Shown here in pieces: positions 8,379 through 18,300 of a stretch of 64,000 bases of DNA. A model generated the notes under the pieces. The model was not told where the DNA came from and made no database searches. It was given only the letters and a program-made list of their open reading frames with translations. How positions within the stretch are numbered: the first letter of the stretch is position 1; each line of letters starts with the position of its first letter. Made by a program: the position numbers and the translations under genes. Origin of the DNA: JAWXCB01 sp034440455 (GTDB lineage Bacteria > Bacteroidota > Bacteroidia > Chitinophagales > CAIOSU01); contig JAWXCB010000047.1 of assembly GCA_034440455.1 (NCBI GenBank), positions 1 through 64,000 on the forward strand. Direction: 5' to 3'.

Positions 8379-8846
8379 GCTGCTGGCGTTTATGCTCCCG
8401 AAACCTGTTTGAAAATTTGGTTTTTAATGCTCTGATATACGACCGTTTTTTTTCCTTTTCATCTCACGCTTTCCATTTTTAGGAATGCTCCTGTTTTTCA
8501 CTTGCTTTTTACAAGCGAACCTCTTTGTTATTAAATCATCCCTTCTGAAAACCGCCATCTATTTGCTACATTGGTAATTCCTTTCGTAAGAACCTCACTT
8601 CCCCTTTTTACATACGCTAAAACACGTACGTAATTATACGTAGTCTATCTTGCACTTATTACTTAGTCTATAAACATAGCATTGGCAGATTAAGAAGCTA
8701 AATAAAATTTTAGTACAACTTTAATTATTCACGCAACAAACAAAAGCAGCACACGTATAAACTCAGCGATACGCCCGGCAAGCGGGTTTAAAAAAACAAC
8801 AAACGCCTGCAAGCCGGTATTTTTTAACCCATTAAATTCCAGAACG
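8379..8846. other. 468-bp AT-rich gene-free region between divergent genes
   Basis: This region must hold the promoters of the ATPase (minus) and of the 8847 gene (plus). Around 8620-8645 there is a palindromic stretch with repeated ACGTA motifs. Near the right end, an arm GGGTTTAAAAAA (about 8783) faces TTTTTTAACCC (8820-8830), a possible leader hairpin just before the 8847 start. I see no ORF or RNA gene. Confidence 0.5.
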
Positions 8847-9518
8847 ATGATTGTTTATTTTAAGAGTTTATCCGATGCGTTGTTTTTCAGTTTTCAGCAG
8901 TACCTCTGTCAGGTGGTGACCACCAATGCTGTTGTGTGGCTCATCCCGAGTGACCGCGTTACTGAACTCACGCAGTTTAAAAACCAGTATGAGATGATGT
9001 ATGGCTTTATTACTAACAAGCTCACGCGCACGCCTATCCAGGTGCAGGCTTATCGCACTGTGCGCGATGAGTATGAGCAGTTTATTGAAGGCTTAGCCAA
9101 TGCGTACATCATTTTTAATCCGCTCATCAACAAAGAGCAGATTAATGCGATGGGCTTCAACGTGCGCAACAGCGGGCACAGCCCGCGCCCGCAGATTACT
9201 TCAGTGGTGTTTGGTGGTTTGGATGCGCTTCCCGGCTCGCAGGTGCAGTTTACCTGCCGCACTGCTACGGAAACGAAGCGCGCTTCTATTCTCGACACTG
9301 CCGACTGCGTGGAAGTGCGCTATGCCATTGGCACGCAACCCGCCACGGTAGATAATTGCCCGCTGGTGGCGATGAGCACCAAAGCAAAATTTACGCTTGA
9401 CATCAGCCCCGTTGATGCAGGCAAGCGGATCTATGCTTACCTCCGCTGGCGCAACAATTCGGATGTAGAAAAAAGCGGTCCGTGGAGCGACAGCCTGAAT
9501 ACAGTAGTGCGTAGCTAA
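8847..9518 (+). CDS. uncharacterised two-domain protein (WLIPSDRVTEL family)
   Basis: A 223-residue protein. The first half is predicted helical (VVWLIPSDRVTELTQFKNQYEMM, then TPIQVQAYRTVRDEYEQFI). The second half looks like a beta-sandwich of fibronectin-III type, ending with AYLRWRNNSDVEKSGPWS. I recognise this architecture as a recurrent Bacteroidota family, but I know of no assigned function. No signal peptide is evident; the hydrophobic start (VYFKSLSDALFFSF) is not a clear one. It is transcribed alone, with a long leader upstream and a strong intrinsic terminator 26 bases after the stop. Confidence 0.75.
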   Translation: MIVYFKSLSDALFFSFQQYLCQVVTTNAVVWLIPSDRVTELTQFKNQYEMMYGFITNKLTRTPIQVQAYRTVRDEYEQFIEGLANAYIIFNPLINKEQINAMGFNVRNSGHSPRPQITSVVFGGLDALPGSQVQFTCRTATETKRASILDTADCVEVRYAIGTQPATVDNCPLVAMSTKAKFTLDISPVDAGKRIYAYLRWRNNSDVEKSGPWSDSLNTVVRS

Positions 9519-9544
9519 ATAAAACCCGCAACTTTGAATTGCAG

Positions 9545-9578
9545 CAAAGCCCCGCAACATGCGGGGCTTTGTTTTTTT
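9545..9578 (+). terminator. rho-independent terminator after the 8847 gene
   Basis: A perfect 11-bp stem, CAAAGCCCCGC / GCGGGGCTTTG, closes a 5-base loop (9556-9560) and is followed by seven T residues (9572-9578). Confidence 0.95.
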
Positions 9579-9622
9579 ATCAAATCGAATTTATTCTACT
9601 AATGGTGCATGGGTTGTGCGAC

Positions 9623-10675
9623 TCAATCCTGCTCAATCTTCCTGCGCTTCAGCGGGTTGGCAGAAAATTCTTCATAATCCCTGCGCTTGCGGAATGCGTC
9701 AACGGCTGTGAACACCGCCTCGCGGAATGATTCATGATTGGCGAGGTTTTTCCCGGTGATGTCATAGCCCGTGCCGTGGTCGGGCGAAGTGCGGATGATA
9801 GGCAAGCCGCCTGTGTAGTTCACGCCCGTATCAAAGGAAATCGCTTTGAACGCGATAAGTCCCTGGTCATGATACATCGCGAGCACGGCATCAAACTTTT
9901 TGTAATGTCCCGCGCCAAAAAATCCATCAGCAGGATAAGGACCAAAAGCGAGGATGCCGTTTTCCTGCGCCTTCGCAATGGTGGGCGCAATCACTTCTTT
10001 TTCTTCCTTACCGATTAAGCCGCCATCGCCTGCGTGTGGATTTAATCCGAGCACGGCAATCTTCGGACCGGGAATGCCGAAATCTTTTTTCAGCGTGTTG
10101 TTGAGGATTTCCAGCTTGGTATAAATCTTTTTAGCATTCGCCTGCTCCGCCACTTCTCTCATTGGAATATGCTCGGTGACAAGCGCCACGCGCAACCTGT
10201 CGCTCACGAGCAGCATCAGCGAATCCGTCATGCCGCAGCGCTGCGTGATGTAGCCGGTGTGTCCCGTAAATTCTTTTCCCTTGGGCTTCACCTGGCTTTT
10301 GTTGAGCGGGGCGGTAACGAGCACGTCAATCTTTTTCGCGAAAATATCTTTCAATGCTTCATCAAGGCAAAGCAGCGCGAGGTCACCCGCTTTCGTGGAA
10401 GCCTGCCCAAGGTTGTAAATCACATCCTCCTCCCAGCAGTTAATCACGTTGAGTGTTTTCGGGTGCAGGGTATCTGTGTCTTTTACCACCTGGATGTTCA
10501 CCTTGTCAAGGTCAAGATGTTGCCTGTGGTAAGCCAGCACTTTGTTTGAGCCATACACCACCGGAATGCAGAAATCATACATCAATGGCTCATTGAATGT
10601 TTTCAGAATCACTTCTGCGCTCACGCCATTGAAATCACCGAGGGTGATTCCCACCTTTACCCGCTTATCAGACAT
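9623..10675 (-). CDS. pdxA: 4-hydroxythreonine-4-phosphate dehydrogenase
   Basis: PdxA oxidises 4-phosphohydroxy-L-threonine with NAD+ and decarboxylates it, giving 3-amino-2-oxopropyl phosphate for pyridoxal phosphate synthesis in the DXP-dependent route. The 350-residue protein has the family's usual length and motifs: KVGITLGDFNGV at the start, GHTGYITQRCG, the metal-binding region GLNPHAGDGGLIG and YHDQGLIAFK. The ATG directly follows the pepA stop with no gap, indicating a two-gene unit with translational coupling. It converges with the 8847 gene. Confidence 0.96.
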   Translation of the reverse strand: MSDKRVKVGITLGDFNGVSAEVILKTFNEPLMYDFCIPVVYGSNKVLAYHRQHLDLDKVNIQVVKDTDTLHPKTLNVINCWEEDVIYNLGQASTKAGDLALLCLDEALKDIFAKKIDVLVTAPLNKSQVKPKGKEFTGHTGYITQRCGMTDSLMLLVSDRLRVALVTEHIPMREVAEQANAKKIYTKLEILNNTLKKDFGIPGPKIAVLGLNPHAGDGGLIGKEEKEVIAPTIAKAQENGILAFGPYPADGFFGAGHYKKFDAVLAMYHDQGLIAFKAISFDTGVNYTGGLPIIRTSPDHGTGYDITGKNLANHESFREAVFTAVDAFRKRRDYEEFSANPLKRRKIEQD

Positions 10676-12118
10676 TTAGTTTGTTTTGTTTTTAAAGAAA
10701 TCAAAGAGCAGACGCACCCCCACACCGCTGCCATTCTTCGGGCGATAGGCATCCGGCTTATCCAAAAAGGCAGGAGCGGCAATATCCAGATGTATCCACG
10801 GATAGTCCGTGAATTTTTTCAGAAACATGCCCGCAGTGATTGCACCCGCATTCACCCCACCGATATTTTTCACATCGGCAATATCCGACTTGATGTAGTT
10901 GTCATATTCCTCCCACAGCGGAAACTCCACGAGGCGTTCATACACGCGGTTGCCACTCTCCTCCAAATCATTATTCACTTTTTCCTTCGCAGTGCTCATA
11001 TACACAATCCCTTCGGGACCAATCGCGCGCGCTGCCGCACCCGTGAGCGTAGCAAGGTCAATCACCAATTCCGGTTTGTAGCTTTTCGCATAGCTCAATG
11101 CATCGGCAAGAATCAATCTGCCTTCTGCGTCTGTGTTTAATACTTCAACCGTGCTGCCATCATGCATCTTCAGCACATCGCCCGGCACGTATGCATTTCC
11201 ACCGGGGCGATTTTCCGTTGCGGGAATCAACCCGATAACATGCAGCGGTAGTTTCGCTTTTGCAATCGCATAGATGGAACATGCCACAGCAGCAGCGCCC
11301 GCCATATCGCACTTCATCGCATCCATCGAGCCGGGAGTTGGTTTCAAACTCAAGCCGCCCGTGTCATACACTACACCCTTACCCACCAGTACGTAGGGAT
11401 TCTTATTCTTCGCGCCACGCGGCTTCCATTCCAAAATATTAAACGTAGGCGGATTGGGGCTGCCGAGATTCACACCCAGCAAGCCGCCCATCTTCAGCGA
11501 TTGAATCTTTGCTTTGTTAAACACCTCCACGCTGAAGCCCGCCTCTTTGCCAAGCTTCTGAATTTCTTTGCTGAGTTGTTCTGCGGTGAGATAAGAAAGC
11601 GGCTCGTTCACAAGGTCGCGCGCAATCAATGTCGCCTCTGCAACAATCTCTGCGCTTTTCAATTTTTCAATATCTGCTTCCCCCTCGTTGATGAAAATTG
11701 TTTTCAGCGAGTTGACTCCGTTCTTCTCTCCGGTTTTGTATTTTAAAAACTGATAGTTGCCGAGCAGAATGCCTTCTGCAACATAAGCAGTTACTTTTTT
11801 CTTCCCCGTAAGATTCAGCAGCGACAACTCCTCCAGCTTGTTTTGGTTGCACAATGCCACTACGCTGCACGCATCCTTGCGCCACTGCTCGTTTGTTTTG
11901 TAGCCCTTATCGCTATCTTCGTTGAAAACCACGAACAGGAATTTTCCGGCTTCATTCAGCGTGATGGGTTTCTGCTTATTCTTAATGGCTTTCTTGATGA
12001 ACTTGAGTTGCTCGGCATTCAACCCGGCTCTTGCAAACTGTGTTTCTTTGTCGGCAAGGATAAGGAGGTTGGAAGCAGGATTAATTTTCTTAACAAGCTG
12101 AATGGAAGCGGTGGACAT
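10676..12118 (-). CDS. M17 leucyl aminopeptidase
   Basis: A cytoplasmic two-metal aminopeptidase removing N-terminal residues from peptides. The protein has 480 residues from the ATG at 12118 (MSTASIQLVKK); a TTG two codons upstream is less likely. The signature NTDAEGRL lies at about residues 328-335. The metal and catalytic residues are visible in GKGVVYDTGGLSLKP and MKCDMAGAAAV. The N-terminal domain is the typical variable M17 domain. The stop codon abuts the pdxA start. The 111-bp space to the divergent rsmA gene holds simple ATCTAAAATC-type repeats. Confidence 0.95.
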   Translation of the reverse strand: MSTASIQLVKKINPASNLLILADKETQFARAGLNAEQLKFIKKAIKNKQKPITLNEAGKFLFVVFNEDSDKGYKTNEQWRKDACSVVALCNQNKLEELSLLNLTGKKKVTAYVAEGILLGNYQFLKYKTGEKNGVNSLKTIFINEGEADIEKLKSAEIVAEATLIARDLVNEPLSYLTAEQLSKEIQKLGKEAGFSVEVFNKAKIQSLKMGGLLGVNLGSPNPPTFNILEWKPRGAKNKNPYVLVGKGVVYDTGGLSLKPTPGSMDAMKCDMAGAAAVACSIYAIAKAKLPLHVIGLIPATENRPGGNAYVPGDVLKMHDGSTVEVLNTDAEGRLILADALSYAKSYKPELVIDLATLTGAAARAIGPEGIVYMSTAKEKVNNDLEESGNRVYERLVEFPLWEEYDNYIKSDIADVKNIGGVNAGAITAGMFLKKFTDYPWIHLDIAAPAFLDKPDAYRPKNGSGVGVRLLFDFFKNKTN

Positions 12119-12229
12119 GGTCAAGATTTTAGATGAAAGATTTTAGATGGAAGATGACAGAGTTTAAATCAAAATCCGAACTTCAACAGCAAACGTCTTG
12201 TATCTAACGTCTAAAATCTGAACGAAAAA

Positions 12230-13135
12230 GTGAAGCGTCAAAATTACCGATTAAAACAAAACGGAAACGAGGGTTTCGTCAGGGCGAAGAAGCGTTTCGG
12301 TCAGCATTTCCTGAATGACGACCAAATCGCGGAAACTATCGTCAACAGCCTTCGCGCAGATGCGGATTATGTGGTGGAAATCGGTCCGGGCAAAGGCGTA
12401 CTCACAAAGTTTCTATTGAAGAAATTCGGAGAGCGCTATCACGCCATCGAGATTGACAGAGATTTAAACGCTTACCTGCTGCAACATTTTCCAGCGCTGA
12501 AAGGAAGATTACATCATGAAGATTTCCTGCGCAGCGATTTATCCAAACTCTTTCCCGCGCCAGTCAACGCTACATCCTTCGACTCCGCTCAGGATAACGC
12601 GCGGGCTGGTCATGGTGAGCGAAGTCGAACCACCGGAACAATCGCGCTCATTGGAAATTTTCCTTACAACATCTCCACACAAATTATTTTCCGCGCGCTT
12701 GAACATCGCGAGCAGGTGAAAGAAGTCGTGGGCATGTTTCAACGCGAAGTAGCGAAGCGCGTTGTCGCAAAACACGGCAGCAAAGATTACGGCATCATCA
12801 GCGTGTTGCTGCCCTGCTGGTATGAAAGGGAATATCTGCTGGAACTTCCTCCCGCTGCATTCAGCCCACCGCCTAAAGTACATTCAGCCGTAGTGCGCCT
12901 CACGCGCAATAGCGCTACTTCCATTGCTTGCGATGAAGCCACATTTAAAACAGTAGTGAAAGCTGCATTCAATCAACGGAGAAAAATGCTGCGGAATAGT
13001 TTATCGCAATTGCTTGCAGCAGAAACTTTGCAAGACAAGTTGTTTGAAAAGCGCCCCGAGCAGTTGAGCATGGAGGATTTTATTGCGATTGCGAAAATGG
13101 TTTCAGAGTTCCCTTCAAACGAAAAGACTTTTTAA
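12230..13135 (+). CDS. rsmA: 16S rRNA dimethyladenosine transferase with a repeat-derived insertion
   Basis: RsmA (KsgA) dimethylates two adjacent adenines in helix 45 of 16S rRNA using SAM. The 301-residue protein starts at GTG. It has KKRFGQHFL near the start, the SAM loop EIGPGKG at 50-56, IEID at 73-76 and the catalytic GNFPYN at 142-147 (NFPY in place of the common NLPY/NIPY). The oddity is residues 114-136 (TSFDSAQDNARAGHGERSR and flanks), encoded by a palindromic repeat placed just before the strand leading to NFPY. The reading frame is preserved. The enzyme core is intact, so it is probably functional with an extra loop. Confidence 0.95.
   Translation: MKRQNYRLKQNGNEGFVRAKKRFGQHFLNDDQIAETIVNSLRADADYVVEIGPGKGVLTKFLLKKFGERYHAIEIDRDLNAYLLQHFPALKGRLHHEDFLRSDLSKLFPAPVNATSFDSAQDNARAGHGERSRTTGTIALIGNFPYNISTQIIFRALEHREQVKEVVGMFQREVAKRVVAKHGSKDYGIISVLLPCWYEREYLLELPPAAFSPPPKVHSAVVRLTRNSATSIACDEATFKTVVKAAFNQRRKMLRNSLSQLLAAETLQDKLFEKRPEQLSMEDFIAIAKMVSEFPSNEKTF
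12573..12638. repeat. palindromic repeat (CGCTCAGGAT family) inside rsmA
   Basis: The arms TTCGACTCCGCTCAGGATAAC and GTCATGGTGAGCGAAGTCGAA are imperfect reverse complements, together forming a palindrome of about 60 bp. A half copy lies in the NadR-like gene (28736-28767) and a related intergenic copy lies at 15217-15289. Confidence 0.85.
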
Positions 13136-13160
13136 AGCCCTGATGCTTTTTTCATTTTCT

Positions 13161-13168
13161 TACTTTTG
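13161..13168 (+). promoter_or_regulatory. putative -7 box (TACTTTTG) for the Fic gene
   Basis: TACTTTTG fits TAnnTTTG and lies just ahead of the GTG at 13175. This implies a leaderless or nearly leaderless message and argues against the TTG at 13166 as the start. Confidence 0.4.
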
Positions 13169-13174
13169 AGCATC

Positions 13175-13762
13175 GTGAAATATCAAACGCCTGATAGTCA
13201 GAATGAAGTCCTCCCCAACCTCCTTGGTTTTACAATACCCGGGGATATTGCTTTGTCTGAGTTTGAAGGTTTCTTAAGAGCGGAAATCGTTTTAACTGAA
13301 CAGTTGTCTGCTAAGACAAAGTTTGACACAAAGTATATTCTTAAGATGCACAAGTTAGCATTAGGACATCTCTATGCTTTTGCCGGAAAATACCGTGATG
13401 TTAATCTTTCAAAAGGCGGATTTCCATTTGCTGCCGCCAAGTTTCTTCCTCAAACAATGGAAACATTTAACACGGAAGTTTTAAAAAAACTTCCACATTC
13501 ATAAGGGAATAAAGATGCGCTGATTGCTGATGTTGCTAAAGTTCACGGAGAGTTGCTTTTCATTCATCCTTTTCGTGAAGGAAATGGAAGAACCGCGCGT
13601 ATGCTTGCGAATCTGATGGTGCGCAAACATGGCTTCCCGAGTTTACGTTTTGAAAATGTCGGTAAAAAGGAATTTGTTTTTTATGTTGCTGCGATTCAAA
13701 AAGCAGCAGAAAAGGATTACAGCCTGATTACCGATTTTATCCGTTCTGTTTTCCCAAGTTAA
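13175..13762 (+). pseudogene. Fic/DOC family protein with an in-frame TAA
   Basis: Fic enzymes usually transfer AMP from ATP to a hydroxyl on a target protein; many are toxins. The frame from GTG 13175 reads VKYQTPDSQNEVLPNLLGFT, then FDTKYILKMHKLALGHLYAFAGKYRDVNLSKGG, meets TAA at 13502-13504 after KKLPHS, and continues in the same frame through VHGELLFIHPFREGNGRTAR to 13762. The catalytic HxFx(D/E)GNGRxxR motif is complete but lies after the stop. A single base change would restore a 195-codon protein of normal length. It may be a pseudogene, a readthrough product or an assembly error. A short convergent ORF with a Fic-inhibitory motif overlaps its end. Confidence 0.8.
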
Positions 13763-13904
13763 GTTCAACTTTTTTCAATGCAGCGATTGCAAGGTCTTCG
13801 GGAACATAAATCCCTTCTATCTTGAAGGACGCAACCATAGATTGGAGGATTTGTTCCCGCAACGATTTATCTTTTTGTTCAGGTTTTACTTTTTTCGCTT
13901 TCAC
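13737..13904 (-). CDS. putative Fic antitoxin, VbhA-like small protein
   Basis: A 55-codon frame starts at GTG 13904 immediately after an in-frame TGA and ends at TAA 13737, overlapping the last 26 bases of the Fic frame tail to tail. It encodes a small basic, helical protein: KAKKVKPEQKDKSLREQ, ILQSMVASFKIEGIYVPED, then LAIAALKKVELNLGK. SFKIEG matches (S/T)xxxE(G/N), the inhibitory helix motif by which class I Fic antitoxins place a Glu in the active site. Gene context and motif agree, but the convergent arrangement is unusual, the start is a GTG without a clear ribosome site, and family membership is inferred. Confidence 0.6.
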   Translation of the reverse strand: MKAKKVKPEQKDKSLREQILQSMVASFKIEGIYVPEDLAIAALKKVELNLGKQNG

Positions 13905-14044
13905 TCAGTAAAGATAAAGTTTTCGCTTGAGGAGCATGATGTGGTTTTCAATTTTCTGTTTACAGTTTTCAGCTTATGACAAAGAGCATCACAACAGAAA
14001 ACCGTAAACTGCAAACCGTAAACTGACAACTGTAAACTTTCCGC

Positions 14045-14974
14045 ATGACCATCCTCGTCACCGACAACATCCACCTTTCTTTCTTCCGCGAAATGGAAGG
14101 AAGCGCGTTTGAAATTGATTACCGCCCCGAAATTGATCAGCAGGGAATTCTTGAAATCATTCAGGAGTTTGAAGGCATCATCATCAACAGCAAAACCACT
14201 GCCGACAAAACGCTGATTGATAAAGGCAAGAAGCTGAAGTTCATTGCGCGCATGGGTTCGGGAATGGAGATTGTTGACATGGAATATGCGCAGCAGAATA
14301 ACATCGCGTGCATCAACACGCCCGAAGGCAACTGCGATGCAGTTGCTGACTTTGCAATCGGCATCTTGATTTCATTGTTAAGAAACATTCATCTCTCAGA
14401 ACAAGAAGTAAGAAACTCTAAATGGGAACGCGAGAAAAACCGCGGCACTGAAATCGGAGGAAAGACAGTTGGCATTTACGGCTATGGAAACACGGGCAGC
14501 GCTTTTGCAAAACGCCTGAGCGGGTTTGATGTTAAAGTATTGGCGTATGACAAATATAAAACAGGATTCAGCAGCGGGCATGTGAAAGAAAGCACGCCCG
14601 AAGAAATCTTTGAACACGCAGACATTCTTAGTCTGCATCTTCCGCTCACAACGGAAACAATACATTTAGTGGATTATGATTTTCTCACGCGCTTCAAAAA
14701 AAGAATCTGGCTTATCAACACCGCGCGCGGACAAAACATTAAAACCATTGACTTGCTCAAAGCCGTTCGTGAGAGCAAAGTGCTGAGCGCTGCACTTGAT
14801 GTGTTGGAAAATGAAAAGCTCAATCGCCTTTCTCCCAATGAAAAAGAATGGTTTGACGCGCTCGTGAAAGAGCGGAGGGTGCTGCTTACTCCCCACCTTG
14901 CAGGGCTTACAAAAGAATCAAAAGAAAAAATTGCAATGCTGCTGGCAACCAAAATCAAAAAGTTGCAGTCCTAA
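14045..14974 (+). CDS. D-2-hydroxyacid dehydrogenase, phosphoglycerate dehydrogenase-like
   Basis: A 309-residue NAD-dependent D-isomer-specific 2-hydroxyacid dehydrogenase. The Rossmann motif GYGNTG is at 146-151. The catalytic triad is present as R228 (NTARGQ), a Glu in DVLENE (255 or 257) and H284 (TPHLAG). It has the two catalytic and nucleotide-binding lobes but no C-terminal ACT domain, which resembles short SerA enzymes of the serine pathway. Other 2-oxoacid reductases share this form, so the substrate is not certain. It stands alone; its leader contains AAACTGTAAAC-type simple repeats. Confidence 0.88.
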   Translation: MTILVTDNIHLSFFREMEGSAFEIDYRPEIDQQGILEIIQEFEGIIINSKTTADKTLIDKGKKLKFIARMGSGMEIVDMEYAQQNNIACINTPEGNCDAVADFAIGILISLLRNIHLSEQEVRNSKWEREKNRGTEIGGKTVGIYGYGNTGSAFAKRLSGFDVKVLAYDKYKTGFSSGHVKESTPEEIFEHADILSLHLPLTTETIHLVDYDFLTRFKKRIWLINTARGQNIKTIDLLKAVRESKVLSAALDVLENEKLNRLSPNEKEWFDALVKERRVLLTPHLAGLTKESKEKIAMLLATKIKKLQS

Positions 14975-15391
14975 TTCACAGAGTGTTACCAAAATGTGTT
15001 TTGAAAGAACAACTGCAAGCGCGATGAAATCCTCGAAATTTTTTGAAATGACAACCGGTGTCGGGTTCCCCACTGCATCGGAAAGAGGCTTGACTGAAGT
15101 GGCGTTCTGGAATACTTTCCTTCTTCTTATTCAATGACGAAATCATCGTTCCGCGAGGGAAGATGATTTAAAAAAAAAACGGCAGAACGTCTGTCGGATG
15201 AAATATACTTTATAAGTCGTCATGCTGAGCAGAGCGAAGCATCTCTTAGCTCCAAAGCGGGAGATTCTTCGCTGCGCTCAGAATGACGGAAGACATTTGT
15301 CGGGTGAATGTAATTTTTTTGCAACTGCTTTAGGCGGGTGGCGAATTTTGTTATATTTACCCGCTTTTTAAAAATAGATTAACAACTGGTT
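14975..15391. other. 417-bp region without a supported gene
   Basis: It contains the palindrome at 15217-15289, flanked by a looser inverted pair. A weak TATATTTA box at 15352-15359 may serve the TonB receptor gene. A plus-strand frame through 15137 is a continuation in another frame of the dehydrogenase end and lacks any recognisable sequence. Confidence 0.5.
15217..15289. repeat. intergenic palindromic repeat (CGCTCAGAATGACG family)
   Basis: The left arm GTCATGCTGAGCAGAGCGAA and right arm TTCGCTGCGCTCAGAATGAC are reverse complements with few mismatches, with a second inner pair (CATCTC / GAGATT). It is related to the copies in rsmA and the NadR-like gene. Confidence 0.8.
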
Positions 15392-18300
15392 ATGCGGATA
15401 TTACTCTCAATCGCAGTTCTACTGCTTTTCCGTTTGTCAAGCCTCTACGCGCAAACGGGAGAAATCACCGGGCAGGTGGTGGATGATAAGAAGTCAGGCG
15501 TGTTCAACGCAACGGTAGGCGCTTATCAAAACGGCAGGCTGATTACTGGCGCTGTAACTGATTTTGATGGCTACTATGTGATTAAACCGCTGAACCCCGG
15601 CAAGTATGACTTGACGGTAACTTACATCGGCATGGACACAACCAGAATCAGCGGTGTAGTTGTAAACGCAGATAAAATCACCACGCTTGATTTCACGGTG
15701 GCTCCAAAAGATGTCATGATTAAAGCCATTGAAATTGTGTGGAAAGCGCCTATCGTAAAGAAAGGGAATGAAAGCGAAACAACAGTGCGTAGCGAAGATA
15801 TTGCCAACCTGGCAACAAGAGATGTCAACTCCATCAGCTCGCTGTCGGCAAATGTTTACCAGGCTGATGAAAAAAGCGGATTGAATATTAAAGGAGCAAG
15901 AGAAGACGGAACAGAGTATGTGATTGACGGGGTGCGCGTGCGCGGAAGCACAAAGGTTCCTGCGCAGGGTATTGAAGAGTTAACAGTAATCACCGGAGGC
16001 ATTCCTGCAAAATACGGGGATGCAACGGGCGGTATCATCTCCATTACTACGAAAGGTCCATCAAGCGATTGGGGTGGAAGCGTTGAAGGCGCTACTTCCA
16101 AAGGAATGGATGCTTATGGATACACGCTCGGTAGTTTTGATTTAACCGGTCCGCTTGTGAAAAGAAAAAAGGGAACAGATGAAGAAGAATCTGTTGTGGG
16201 ATTTTATGTGGCGGGTGAATATCTGCGCCAGGAAGACCCGACTCCCTCTGCGGTGGGCGTGTGGGTAGCAAAAGACGATACGCTGAAATATCTGGAAGCA
16301 AACCCTTTGGTGCCTGCTCAGACATCCGATGCGTTTATCGTAACCACGGAAACCGTTACGCAGGAAGGAATCGAGAATGTAAAGACCAAACCGAATGTAG
16401 TCAGCAACGGCTATTCCTTGTCGGGCAAGTTTGATATCAAGCCGTCAAAAACTATCAACCTCACCTTTGGCGGAAACTACAACTACGTGCGCTATCACGA
16501 TTGGGTTGACCGCTACACGATGTTCAACTACGTGAACAATCCGTTATATAATGATAACACCTGGCGCGTGTTCGGAAGATTTCGTCAGCGCTTCGCTTCC
16601 AACAAGCCGGATGATGCGGCTGATGGCGAAGGCTCAAGAAAGACTGCTTTTCAAAATGCCAACTACTCGGTGCAATTCGATTACACGAAAGTGTATGACA
16701 AGTATGAAGATGATTCACACGGTTTCGACCCGTTCAACTACGGCTATCTTGGAAACTATGACGTTCTGAAGCAGCCTATCTATGATTATGCAAACGACCC
16801 TGTTTCCGGCAAAGAGGGCTGGACATTGTTAGGCTATCAGGATACGTTGGTGCGCTTTGCTCCTTCCACAATCAATCCCACCGGCACCGCTTTCCCAAAC
16901 AAGTATTATGAATTGGCAGGAGCGACATTTGAAAATGGCTGGTGGACAACACCGCAGGGTGGCGCACAGGATGGTTTTTACCAATCGCTTGATCAGGTGC
17001 TGGTAAATGGCGGAATGCGCAATGGCGACCGTCCGCGCGTGCCGCATGATATTTGGTATAACACCGGTCGCCAGTTCAACGGCTATGGTATTAATAATGA
17101 CGATGATCAGTTCCGCCTGAGCGTGTTGGGTTCTGTTGATGTGCTGCCCGGTGGTTCTGCGCGCAACAAGCATGGCATTGAATTCGGTTTTGAGTTTGAG
17201 CAGCGTGTTGATCGCGGCTATTCTGTTACCCCCATTGGTTTATGGGAATTGATGCGCCAGCTTGCCAACAAACACATTGACCAGTTGAATCTCGACAATC
17301 CGAAACTGTTGATTGATGGAGAAATCTATGACTACAACGACCCGAATGCGCCCGCTTTCGGACAGAACGATACGATTCTGTATGACCGGCAATATGTTGC
17401 CGACCAGCAGTCCTACTTCGACAAGTCATTGCGGAATAAATTAGGATTGCCCGTTGACAATACCGACTTCATCAATATAGATGCGTTAAGCCCTGATTTT
17501 TATTCTTTGGATATGTTCAGCGCGGATGAATTGCTGAATAATGGAAATCCCTATGCCGCCTGGTTTGGCTATGACCACCTCGGCAACAAGCTGAACAGCG
17601 ACCCGTCTTTTGATGATTTCTTTAAAAAGAAAGATGCAAACGGAAATTTCACAAGAGAAATTGGCGCCTTCCGCCCGATTTATTCCTCTGCATACATTCA
17701 GGATAAGTTCAACTTCAAAGACTTGCTGTTCAATGTCGGTGTGCGCGTTGACCGCTATGATGCAAACCAAAAAATATTGAACGACCGCTACTTGCTCTAT
17801 CAGGCATATACGGTGGAAGAAGCAAGCAGCCGGTTAGACGGAGATGTGCCGACCAACATCGGCAATGACTATGTGGTGTATGTGGATGATTTCAATAAAT
17901 CAAATCCCGTTCCTGTCGGCTACCGTGATGGAGACACGTGGTACACCGCTGACGGCACGGAAACAAACAGTGCGCAGATAATTGCGAAGGCATCTTCTAC
18001 GGGAAGAATTACTCCTTTTTTAGTAAACCCCAATGACAACATCAAGTCGGAAGACTTCGAGCCTTCCAATTCGTTTAAAGATTACGAGCCGCAGATTACG
18101 GTGATGCCGCGTTTGGCTTTCTCCTTCAACCTCACGGAGCAATCTTCTTTCTTTGCCCACTATGATATTTTGACGCAACGTCCGCAATCGCGCTTGCAGA
18201 CAACGCCTGATGTGTGGTATTTCTTTGATGAAAACATCACAAGCGTAATCAACAATCCTAATCTGAAGCCGGAAAAAACCATTGATTATGAGTTGGGCTT

